Positions 57,165 to 64,000 of a stretch of 64,000 nucleotides of DNA are shown one piece after another; position 1 is the first letter of the stretch, and every line of letters begins with the position of its first letter. Source of the DNA: Ruegeria sp. Ofav3-42 (GTDB taxonomy: Bacteria > Pseudomonadota > Alphaproteobacteria > Rhodobacterales > Rhodobacteraceae). The notes beneath the pieces are model-generated. The model made no database searches, had not been told where the DNA came from, and worked only from the letters and a program-made list of their open reading frames with translations. A program made the position numbers and the translations under genes. The DNA is taken from contig NZ_JAKRGB010000004.1 in NCBI RefSeq assembly GCF_022347725.1, positions 1 through 64,000 of the forward strand. Reading direction: 5' to 3'.

Positions 57165-57449
57165 ATGGCGGATCAATCAACAAACTCCGCGCAGACTGCC
57201 GAAGCCGACAAGGGCTATTGGCAGGCGAACCTGCGTCTCATCTACATCAGCCTCGTGATCTGGGCGCTGGTGTCTTTTGGATTCGGCATTCTGCTGCGTC
57301 CACTACTGTCTGGTATCGAAGTCGGCGGCACCGACCTGGGCTTTTGGTTCGCCCAGCAGGGATCAATTCTGGTCTTCCTGGTGCTGATCTTCAACTACGC
57401 CTGGCGCATGAACAAGCTGGACGCTGAATACGGCGTGGATGAGGAGTAA
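57165..57449 (+). CDS. DUF4212 symporter small subunit
   Basis: 94 residues from MADQSTNSAQ, with AGGAGG about ten bases upstream; the longer frame from 57120 has no site. Two membrane helices (about 25-45 and 60-80) and RLIYISLVIWALVSFGFGIL, the DUF4212 signature. These small proteins accompany Na+/solute symporters of the VC_2705 group and are thought to be accessory subunits. It precedes the symporter by five bases. The 57,000-57,164 gap holds open frames but no credible gene. Confidence 0.9.
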   Translation: MADQSTNSAQTAEADKGYWQANLRLIYISLVIWALVSFGFGILLRPLLSGIEVGGTDLGFWFAQQGSILVFLVLIFNYAWRMNKLDAEYGVDEE

Positions 57450-57454
57450 GCAGA

Positions 57455-59413
57455 ATGGACCAGTTTACCATTAACCTGCTGTTTGTCGGCGCGTCATTTG
57501 CGCTGTACATCGGCATCGCGATCTGGGCCCGCGCGGGTTCCACATCCGAATTCTACGCCGCCGGTCGCGGCGTTCACCCGGTCACCAACGGTATGGCGAC
57601 TGCGGCAGACTGGATGTCTGCGGCCTCGTTCATCTCGATGGCGGGCCTGATTGCCTTTACCGGCTATGACAACTCGACCTTCCTGATGGGTTGGACCGGC
57701 GGCTACGTTCTGCTGGCTCTGCTGCTTGCGCCGTACCTGCGTAAGTTCGGCAAATACACCGTATCGGAATTCATCGGCGACCGTTTCTACAGCCAGACCG
57801 CACGCGTCGTTGCGGTGATCTGTCTGATCGTAGCGTCGGTGACCTACGTTATCGGTCAGATGACCGGCGTTGGCGTGGCGTTTGGTCGTTTCCTTGAGGT
57901 GTCGAACACATCTGGCCTGCTGATCGGTGCCTGTGTGGTGTTTGCCTACGCAGTGTTCGGTGGGATGAAGGGCGTGACCTATACTCAGGTCGCTCAGTAC
58001 TGCGTGCTGATCACCGCCTACACCATCCCGGCGATCTTCATCTCGCTGCAGCTGACCGGTACGCCGGTTCCGGCGCTGGGTCTGTTCAGCGATACCGCCA
58101 GCGGTGAGCCTCTGCTGACCAAGCTGGACGCGATCGTGACCGAACTGGGCTTTGCCGAGTATACGGCGCACCACTCGAACACGTTGAACATGGTGCTGTT
58201 CACGCTGTCGCTGATGATCGGTACTGCCGGTCTGCCGCACGTGATTATGCGCTTCTTCACCGTGCCGAAAGTGTCGGACGCACGCTGGTCCGCTGGCTGG
58301 ACGCTGGTCTTCATCGCTCTGCTGTACCTGACTGCCCCTGCGGTTGGCGCAATGGCGCGTCTGAACATCACCGACATGATGTGGCCCAACGGTGGCATCG
58401 AAGGTGGTGCAGTTTCGGTCGAAGATATCGACAATGATCCGCGTTACGACTGGATGCAAACGTGGCAGAAAACCGGCCTGCTTGGTTTTGCACCTAAAGC
58501 CCCCGAAGAATCCGCCGAATTTCTTACCGAGAATCCACAGGCTACTTTGTCATTGCGCACCAAAGACGGCGATAGCGTGTTCGTTCAAGCGAATGGTCGT
58601 GGCGCAGAAGAAGTTGCCCAAGAAATCAACGGCTATTTGGAATCCGGTGCAATTCAGAACCACCTGGACAAGAATGGAGACGGAAAAGTCCAGTACTATA
58701 ATGACGGAGCCGACTCGATTTCGGAACGTGCTGCAGCTGCAGGTTGGAACGGGAATGAGTTCACTAACTTCAACCGTGACATCCTAGTTCTGGCCAACCC
58801 CGAGATTGCCAGCCTGCCCGGTTGGGTGATCGGTCTGGTCGCTGCCGGTGGTCTTGCGGCTGCTCTGTCGACCGCTGCGGGTCTGCTGCTGGCGATCTCG
58901 TCGGCGGTGTCCCACGACCTTGTCAAAGGTGCGATCAACCCGCAAATCTCTGAAAAGGGTGAACTGCTGGCCGCTCGTATCGCCATGGCTGTAGCCATCG
59001 TTGTTGCAACCTATTTGGGTCTGAACCCACCGGGCTTTGCGGCGCAAACCGTGGCACTTGCCTTTGGTCTGGCGGCTGCCTCGATCTTCCCGGCGCTGAT
59101 GATGGGGATCTTCTCGACCCGCATCAACAACACCGGTGCTGTTGCTGGTATGCTGGCCGGTCTGACCGTGACGCTGGTCTACATCTTCCTGCACAAAGGC
59201 TGGCTATTCATTCCGGGCACCAACTCGTTCACCGATGCTGACCCGCTGCTGGGTCCGATCAAGTCGACCTCGTTCGGCGCCATCGGTGCGATGATCAACT
59301 TCGGCGTTGCTTACGTCGTCGCCGGAATGACCAAAGAGACTCCGCCAGAGATCGTCGAATTGGTCGAAAGCGTGCGTATTCCCCGTGGCGCAGGCGCAGC
59401 TCAGAATAAATGA
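57455..59413 (+). CDS. Na+/solute symporter, ActP-like (VC_2705 group), with cytoplasmic/periplasmic insert
   Basis: 652 residues, longer than ActP by about 80-100. Solute:sodium symporter core in two halves: residues 1-310 (ADWMSAASFISMAGL, YVIGQMTGVGVAFGRF, VFGGMKGVTYTQVAQY) and 440-640. Between them lies a polar insert (about 350-435) with a DKNGDGKVQYYND loop that resembles an EF-hand or dockerin-type calcium loop, though position 12 is Asn. The insert is AT-richer than the flanking membrane segments. Position after acs and adk suggests acetate, lactate or another short-chain acid as substrate. A terminator hairpin follows. Confidence 0.88.
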   Translation: MDQFTINLLFVGASFALYIGIAIWARAGSTSEFYAAGRGVHPVTNGMATAADWMSAASFISMAGLIAFTGYDNSTFLMGWTGGYVLLALLLAPYLRKFGKYTVSEFIGDRFYSQTARVVAVICLIVASVTYVIGQMTGVGVAFGRFLEVSNTSGLLIGACVVFAYAVFGGMKGVTYTQVAQYCVLITAYTIPAIFISLQLTGTPVPALGLFSDTASGEPLLTKLDAIVTELGFAEYTAHHSNTLNMVLFTLSLMIGTAGLPHVIMRFFTVPKVSDARWSAGWTLVFIALLYLTAPAVGAMARLNITDMMWPNGGIEGGAVSVEDIDNDPRYDWMQTWQKTGLLGFAPKAPEESAEFLTENPQATLSLRTKDGDSVFVQANGRGAEEVAQEINGYLESGAIQNHLDKNGDGKVQYYNDGADSISERAAAAGWNGNEFTNFNRDILVLANPEIASLPGWVIGLVAAGGLAAALSTAAGLLLAISSAVSHDLVKGAINPQISEKGELLAARIAMAVAIVVATYLGLNPPGFAAQTVALAFGLAAASIFPALMMGIFSTRINNTGAVAGMLAGLTVTLVYIFLHKGWLFIPGTNSFTDADPLLGPIKSTSFGAIGAMINFGVAYVVAGMTKETPPEIVELVESVRIPRGAGAAQNK

Positions 59414-59466
59414 GCATGATGCGGCATATGGTTAACTTCCATGCGCCGCGTTTTTCGATCTACTGC

Positions 59467-59498
59467 TCCCGCCCGGAACTCCACCGGGCGGGATTTTT
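59467..59498 (+). terminator. Terminator after the symporter gene
   Basis: TCCCGCCCGG (59467-59476) pairs with CCGGGCGGGA (59484-59493) around AACTCCA, followed by TTTTT. It lies in the 110-base gap before the DUF294 gene, so that gene may need its own promoter or depend on read-through. Confidence 0.85.
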
Positions 59499-59522
59499 AA
59501 ACCAGAAACCAAGGAGTGACTG

Positions 59523-61346
59523 ATGCCCCTGTCCTATGACCAGATCACCCGGTTTCTAAAATCCGTACATCCTTATGACGCGCTGCCTCCGGAAACACTG
59601 GATCAGGTCGCAAAGCAGATCGAGGTATGGGAGGTCGACGAGGACTTTCCCGTGTACGAATTGGGACATACCCTGCCCGGCGTCTTTGTGATCTACGAGG
59701 GGCAAGTTGAGATTACCGATGAGAACGACGCGGTCGTGTCCCATCTTGGCCTACGGAACTCGTTCGGAGAGCGCGGCCTGCTGAAAGACGGCAAGGCCGC
59801 GACCAAAGCGCGGGCGCATACGCCATCCGTGTTGCTGGTGTTGCCCCCTGATCTGGTGCGTCAGCTCATTGACGGACACGAGGTCGTTTCGAAATTCTTC
59901 AACCGGACCCGATCGAACCGGTCCGGTCCACAGAGCCTTGCCACCAGCGCCATCGACGTTCTGATGGCACATAACCCGGCCACTTGCCCGCCGGGCACAT
60001 CAGTTCAGGAAGCAGCCCGGATGATGCGCGACAAGCACATTTCATCCTTGTGTGTCACTGAGGCGGACGACCTACTGGGCATTGCAACGCTGCGGGATAT
60101 CTCAGGCAAATTCGTGGCCAATGGCATGCCCGCCGACACGCCGATCTCAGCGATCATGACGGCACACCCGATCACCCTGTCGCCATCCGATATCGGCTCG
60201 GACGTTCTTCACGTGATGATGGAACGCGGAATCGGTCACATTCCGATCAGCGAGGGTGGTCGTCTGGTCGGCATCGTGACGCAGACGGATCTGACGCACT
60301 ATCAGGCGGTAAACTCGGCAGAGCTGGTCCGTCGGATTGCACAAGCGTCTTCGGCGGATCAAATGGCGGCTGTGACCGCTGAAATCCCTCAACTTCTGGT
60401 GCAATTGGTAGCTGCGGGAAACCGGCATGAAATCGTAACACGCCTGATTACCGACATCGCAGACACGGCCACCCGCTGTCTGCTTTCATTGGCCGAGGAC
60501 AAGCTGGGCACCCCACCCGTTCCTTACCTGTGGCTGGCCTGCGGATCGCAAGGGCGGCAGGAACAGACCGGCGTCTCGGATCAGGACAATTGCCTGATGC
60601 TGGATGACAGCGTGACCGATGCAGACATGAGTTACTTCACGGACCTTGCAAAGTTTGTCTCGGACGGTCTCGACACCTGCGGATACTTCTATTGCCCGGG
60701 CGATATGATGGCGACCAATCCGCGGTGGTGCCAGCCGGTGCGCGTCTGGCGCGATTACTTCAGCGGCTGGATCGCCAAACCCGACCCCGAGGCACAGATG
60801 TTGGCCTCGGTCATGTTCGATCTGCGCCCGATCGGGGGGGCCTTTCACCTGTTCGACGATCTGCAGGCCGAAACGCTGGCAGCGGCCAATGCAAACTCGA
60901 TCTTTGTCGCGCATATGATCTCGAATTCACTGAAACACACGCCTCCGCTGGGCCTGTTGCGCGGGATTGCCACGATCCGTTCCGGCGAGCATCGCAACAC
61001 ACTGGACCTCAAGCACAACGGCGTGGTGCCGGTGGTCGATCTTGCGCGCATCTATAGCCTGCAGGGCCAGTTAACTGAAGCCAATACAAGTGCCCGGCTG
61101 AAAGCCGCAGGAGCCGCCAACATCCTTAGCCCCTCTGGCGCGCGGGATTTGCTGGATGCCTATGATCTGATTGCCGAAACCCGTTTGGAGCATCAGGTCA
61201 GGCTTGTAAAAGCAGACCAAAAACCAGACAATTTCCTGCCTCCTTCAGACCTATCGGACTTTGAGAGAAGCCATCTTCGGGATGCGTTCGTTGTGGTAAA
61301 GACCATGCAATCTGCAGTGGGTCACGGCAAAGGAATGCTGGGCTAG
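59523..61346 (+). CDS. cNMP-binding / CBS / DUF294 nucleotidyltransferase-like protein
   Basis: 607 residues. An N-terminal cyclic-nucleotide-type domain (about 15-115) carries GVFVIYEGQVEITDEND and FGERGLLKDGKAATKARA. Two CBS repeats follow (about 150-265: ARMMRDKHISSLCVTE, then MMERGIGHIPISEGGRLVGIVTQTDL). A DUF294 domain with GSQGRQEQTGVSDQDNCLM (near 340) shows the GS...D-x-D pattern of nucleotidyltransferases such as GlnD, and a C-terminal DUF294_C helical domain ends it. Cytoplasmic. AAGGAG lies eight bases upstream. The target, perhaps the symporter or Acs, is unknown. Relatives sit beside DnaQ-like exonucleases and VC_2705-type symporters in other proteobacteria. Confidence 0.9.
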   Translation: MPLSYDQITRFLKSVHPYDALPPETLDQVAKQIEVWEVDEDFPVYELGHTLPGVFVIYEGQVEITDENDAVVSHLGLRNSFGERGLLKDGKAATKARAHTPSVLLVLPPDLVRQLIDGHEVVSKFFNRTRSNRSGPQSLATSAIDVLMAHNPATCPPGTSVQEAARMMRDKHISSLCVTEADDLLGIATLRDISGKFVANGMPADTPISAIMTAHPITLSPSDIGSDVLHVMMERGIGHIPISEGGRLVGIVTQTDLTHYQAVNSAELVRRIAQASSADQMAAVTAEIPQLLVQLVAAGNRHEIVTRLITDIADTATRCLLSLAEDKLGTPPVPYLWLACGSQGRQEQTGVSDQDNCLMLDDSVTDADMSYFTDLAKFVSDGLDTCGYFYCPGDMMATNPRWCQPVRVWRDYFSGWIAKPDPEAQMLASVMFDLRPIGGAFHLFDDLQAETLAAANANSIFVAHMISNSLKHTPPLGLLRGIATIRSGEHRNTLDLKHNGVVPVVDLARIYSLQGQLTEANTSARLKAAGAANILSPSGARDLLDAYDLIAETRLEHQVRLVKADQKPDNFLPPSDLSDFERSHLRDAFVVVKTMQSAVGHGKGMLG

Positions 61347-61395
61347 GTCCGGCAAATCAAGACCGGCGGAAGCGCCTGAAATACGGAGAGACATC

Positions 61396-61914
61396 ATGTT
61401 TCTGGAACTGATCGGCACCATTTTTGCAGGCTTCGCCTTTGCCGGTATCGTAATGTTGCTGAACAAGCTTACCGGTGGCCGCCTGCCCCGCTGGATAACC
61501 CCTGTCGCTGCTGGGCTGGGCATGATCGGCGTGACAATTGCCAGCGAATATTCGTGGTACGACCGGACGCGCGACGCTCTTCCCGAAGGCATGACCGTTA
61601 TCCAAGAGGTCGAAAGCCGCGCCTTCTACCGCCCCTGGACCTATGCCGTGCCCTTCGTCGACCGCTTTGCCGCCATTGATGCAGGTTCCGTGCGTACCAA
61701 CGAACAAGTACCCGAACAACGGCTGGTTGATCTGTATTTCTTCGGTCGTTGGGCTCCGGTTTCGAAACTGCCGGTGGTCGTCAACTGCAAGGAGTTCAGC
61801 CGCGCAAACCTTGCGGATGGAGCCGAATTTGGTGATGACGGCCGCCTGTTGAACGCAGACTGGATCGACGTCACCGCCAACGACCCGATCGTCGAGGCAA
61901 CCTGCGGAGTGTAA
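61396..61914 (+). CDS. Membrane-anchored protein of unknown function (172 aa)
   Basis: 172 residues. Two hydrophobic helices near the N-terminus (about 4-22 and 35-50, LITGTIFAGFAFAGIVMLL-like) and a soluble domain of about 115 residues, probably periplasmic. Two cysteines (in VVNCKEF and EATCGV) could form a disulfide. GGAGAG lies before the ATG. It sits between the DUF294 and exonuclease genes, two bases from the latter. I do not recognise a family. Confidence 0.75.
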   Translation: MFLELIGTIFAGFAFAGIVMLLNKLTGGRLPRWITPVAAGLGMIGVTIASEYSWYDRTRDALPEGMTVIQEVESRAFYRPWTYAVPFVDRFAAIDAGSVRTNEQVPEQRLVDLYFFGRWAPVSKLPVVVNCKEFSRANLADGAEFGDDGRLLNADWIDVTANDPIVEATCGV

Positions 61915-61915
61915 C

Positions 61916-63328
61916 GTGTTGACCCGGTTGAGCCTGCGCCTGCGCATCTTTCTGTTCTTCTGCCTTCTGGCTGTGGGGTCGCTTGCCGTCAGCACACTGG
62001 CCTTGTGGATCAGCTATCGGCGCGCCGCGAACCCTGAATTGGCCAACGCATTCGTCTTTGCCGAAATCGTGATGGCTTTCGGCTTTCTGGCCCTGATAGC
62101 CGCGGTCTGGCTTTTGTTTGATGACAACGTCGCCAAGCCAATCGAAAGAATTTCAGCCCAACTCCGGGCGCGGGCGCATGCGGGCGTCAGCACTGAAATG
62201 GACGTGCAGGCCGCGCGATATCTGGGCGACTTGGCCCCTGCAGCGGCCGGACTGGCAGACCAGCTGTCAGACAAAACAATGGATGTGGCACAGGCCGTCG
62301 CCGAAGAAACCGCGCATCTCGCGGCCGAAAAAAAGCGACTGACTGCCCTTTTGACAGACATCCCGGTTGCGATGCTGCTGGCCAGCCCGACCCATAAAAT
62401 CGTTTTGTACGATAGTCAGTCTGCCGAAGTTCTGGCGCAGATAGCACACCCACGCCTGAACGCGTCACTTTTTGAATACCTGCAGCCTGGCCCGCTGGAG
62501 GACGCATACGCAAAACTGGCGAAAACCGGTCTTGAGGTCGCCTGCACCCTGACCAGCATCGACGGCACACAAAGCTACAGCGCGCGTCTGAAACCGCTGG
62601 GGGATGCGCCGGGATACATGCTGATTTTCGAAGACAGTGCGGCCAATATCGCGCCCGAAGCGGCCCGGCCCTTGGTCTACGACTTCAACCTGCTGAGCGC
62701 GGCCAGCGATGACGCCTTTGAAAGTCTTGCCCTGCGGGATTTGTGTTTTGTCGTGTTTGACACCGAAACCACGGGCCTGCTGCCTCACAAGGACGAAATC
62801 GTTCAGATCGGAGCCGTCCGGGTTGTCAACGGGCGCATCGTCGACGGCGAGCGGTTGGACCTGCTGGTCAACCCCGGCATCCCTATCCCGACCGCCTCGA
62901 CCAAAGTGCACAAGATCAGCGACCGGATGGTTCAGGGCGCGCCCGACATCGCCGAGGCCGGTCGCGTTTTGCACCAGTTTGCGTGTGACGCCGTGATCGT
63001 GGCCCACAATGCTCCCTTTGACATGGCCTTTCTGCGCCGACATGCAAAACGCATGAATGTCGAATGGAACCATCCAATTCTGGACACGGTGCTGCTGTCC
63101 GCAGTCCTGTTCGGCGCAAGCGACAAACACACGTTGGACGCTTTGTGCGAGAGGCTGGGTGTCACCATTCCTGAAGATCTGCGCCATACGGCACTGGGGG
63201 ATGCTGTCGCGACCGCCGAGGCGTTGGTCAGAATGCTGCCGATGCTGCAGGCGCGCGGAATGACGACCTTTGGTCTGGTTATCGAGGCAACACGTCAACA
63301 TGGCCGTCTGTTGGAAGACCTGAACTAA
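61916..63328 (+). CDS. Membrane-bound DEDDh 3'-5' exonuclease with sensor-like N-terminus
   Basis: 470 residues from a GTG (two bases after the previous stop). Two membrane helices (about 8-32 and 45-68), a HAMP-like stretch (70-125), a PAS-like segment (140-240), then a DnaQ-type exonuclease (275-455). Catalytic residues: D282 and E284 (FDTETTG), D369 (NAPFDMAF), H424 and D429 (HTALGDAVATAE). Such DEDDh domains remove nucleotides from DNA or RNA 3' ends; here the membrane and PAS parts suggest a signal-responsive nuclease rather than polymerase proofreading. Pol III epsilon lacks these parts. Coupled to the DUF294 gene in one operon. Confidence 0.9.
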   Translation: MLTRLSLRLRIFLFFCLLAVGSLAVSTLALWISYRRAANPELANAFVFAEIVMAFGFLALIAAVWLLFDDNVAKPIERISAQLRARAHAGVSTEMDVQAARYLGDLAPAAAGLADQLSDKTMDVAQAVAEETAHLAAEKKRLTALLTDIPVAMLLASPTHKIVLYDSQSAEVLAQIAHPRLNASLFEYLQPGPLEDAYAKLAKTGLEVACTLTSIDGTQSYSARLKPLGDAPGYMLIFEDSAANIAPEAARPLVYDFNLLSAASDDAFESLALRDLCFVVFDTETTGLLPHKDEIVQIGAVRVVNGRIVDGERLDLLVNPGIPIPTASTKVHKISDRMVQGAPDIAEAGRVLHQFACDAVIVAHNAPFDMAFLRRHAKRMNVEWNHPILDTVLLSAVLFGASDKHTLDALCERLGVTIPEDLRHTALGDAVATAEALVRMLPMLQARGMTTFGLVIEATRQHGRLLEDLN

Positions 63329-63417
63329 GCTGGAAAACACGCAATCCGAACTTAGGTTTTCATGGACAATCCCGGCGCGCCGTGGCACCTCAGGCGCGGC
63401 CACGGGATGAACGCGCA

Positions 63418-63918
63418 ATGACGGAAAAACACTTTACCCCAACTCCGGATCAAAGCATCGCATTTCGCGAAGCGTTGGGGTGTTTCGGCACCGGTGTGAC
63501 GGTGATCACCACGAACACTGCACAGGGACCACGGGCTATCACTGTCAACTCCTTCGCTTCAGTCTCATTGGACCCGCCCCTTGTGTTGTGGTGCTTGGCG
63601 AAAGAATCCAACCGGTTCGACGATTTCAATGCCAGCCAGCATTACTCGATTCACGTGATGGCGCAGGATCAGCAGGAACAGGCCCTGAAGTTCGCTCGAG
63701 ACGGCAAGGACTTTTCGCACGCCGACTGGGCGCACGATTCAGCGGGTCGGCCTCGACTATCCGGTTGCCTGGCCCGGTTCGATTGTCAGGTACACGCCCG
63801 CCATGATGCAGGAGATCACCTGATCCTTGTCGGCGAGGTCCAGGAGGTCATGTACCGCACCGGGAAAGGCCTGATTTTCAAGCGCGGCCAGTTCGGCGGC
63901 TTTGCGGATCTGATCTGA
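63418..63918 (+). CDS. Flavin reductase-like (FMN-binding split barrel) protein
   Basis: 166 residues from MTEKHFTPTP; a GTG at 63382 adds 12 residues and lacks a site. FREALGCFGTGVTVITTNTA, TVNSFASVSLDPPLVLWCL and HYSIHVMA match the flavin reductase-like domain, which supplies reduced FMN or FAD to a monooxygenase. The tail with GKGLIFKRGQFGG is usual. No monooxygenase gene is next to it in the window. A stand-alone NAD(P)H:flavin oxidoreductase is the safe name. Confidence 0.88.
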   Translation: MTEKHFTPTPDQSIAFREALGCFGTGVTVITTNTAQGPRAITVNSFASVSLDPPLVLWCLAKESNRFDDFNASQHYSIHVMAQDQQEQALKFARDGKDFSHADWAHDSAGRPRLSGCLARFDCQVHARHDAGDHLILVGEVQEVMYRTGKGLIFKRGQFGGFADLI

Positions 63919-63921
63919 CGT

Positions 63922-64000
63922 CTACTCGTCCAGCGACCCATGGACGGCCAGGGCTTCAAGCTGAGTTTCTTGCGGCGTGATAACGCGGAAGGCTTCGCGC
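63922..64000 (-). CDS. 3' end of an unidentified gene (partial)
   Basis: Reading the minus strand from the right edge gives an open frame ending at a TAG stop: REAFRVITPQETQLEALAVH then GSLDE. The residues are well-behaved and chromosome-like in codon use, so this is probably the C-terminus of a real gene convergent with the flavin reductase (3-base gap). Too short to name. Confidence 0.5.
   Translation of the reverse strand, partial: REAFRVITPQETQLEALAVHGSLDE

Noticed and set aside
57031..57258. Open frame between adk and DUF4212
   Set aside because: Arg/Pro-rich nonsense-like composition and overlap with the DUF4212 gene in another frame; no family likeness.
1..64000. CRISPR array or rRNA/tRNA genes
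   Set aside because: No regularly spaced repeats of CRISPR type and no rRNA or tRNA signature seen on either strand by eye.

Overview
The window looks like a chromosomal segment of a marine alphaproteobacterium of the Roseobacter group (Rhodobacteraceae, for example Ruegeria/Phaeobacter-like). This is inferred from the G+C-rich codon use, from recognisable family-typical proteins (DMGDH-like GcvT-fusion dehydrogenase, TRAP transporter, MarC, DUF5993-DsbB pair, orphan ImuA with an alphaproteobacterial-type LexA box) and from dense operons with 1-4 nt stop/start overlaps. It was read by eye; no database search was run. Almost everything is chromosomal housekeeping or transport. The clearest mobile DNA is the right end of an IS3-family element at the extreme left, next to an AT-richer accessory gene.

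Layout. 1-2027: IS3 end, an unplaced 382-aa gene and an empty AT-rich stretch. 2028-8871: site-2 protease, shikimate genes aroK-aroB, a 49-aa membrane peptide overlapping a secreted protein gene, xerD and a CorC-type CBS protein. 8936-13747: Tat-exported peptide-type ABC binding protein diverging from a DMGDH-like enzyme and a MobA-like nucleotidyltransferase. 14500-18160: Do protease followed by an OmpR-type regulator and kinase. 18157-21079 (minus): a tight four-gene operon of ribbon-helix-helix protein, CHAD protein, ParA ATPase and CYTH protein. 21230-31504: tfoX-like, ndk, ABC-F, MarC, retropepsin-like protease, SOS-type imuA, three MFS transporters, YceI and a secreted protein of unknown role. 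31679-44611: metG, an RND pump, glpD/glpR, and a five-gene DUF5993-DsbB-DUF3302-HlyD-NodT operon. 44615-53896: mprF, lrp-arginase-ctlX-ocd (arginine to proline) and a TRAP transporter. 54324-63918: acs, adk, a two-subunit Na+/solute symporter, a cNMP/CBS/DUF294 protein, a membrane protein, a membrane-anchored DEDDh exonuclease and a flavin reductase. A further gene runs off the right edge on the minus strand.

The most promising undescribed system is the RHH-CHAD-ParA-CYTH operon. CHAD and CYTH domains are associated with polyphosphate, and ParA ATPases position cargo on the nucleoid. The small RHH protein has a lysine-rich N-terminal tail, as ParA-stimulating partners often do, and a symmetric operator of four TGAC half-sites sits just upstream. 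The inference is a positioning or segregation module for polyphosphate bodies. A second candidate is the DUF294 nucleotidyltransferase / membrane-bound exonuclease pair behind the acetate-type symporter, which could be a writer/eraser pair controlling uptake or activation of short-chain acids.
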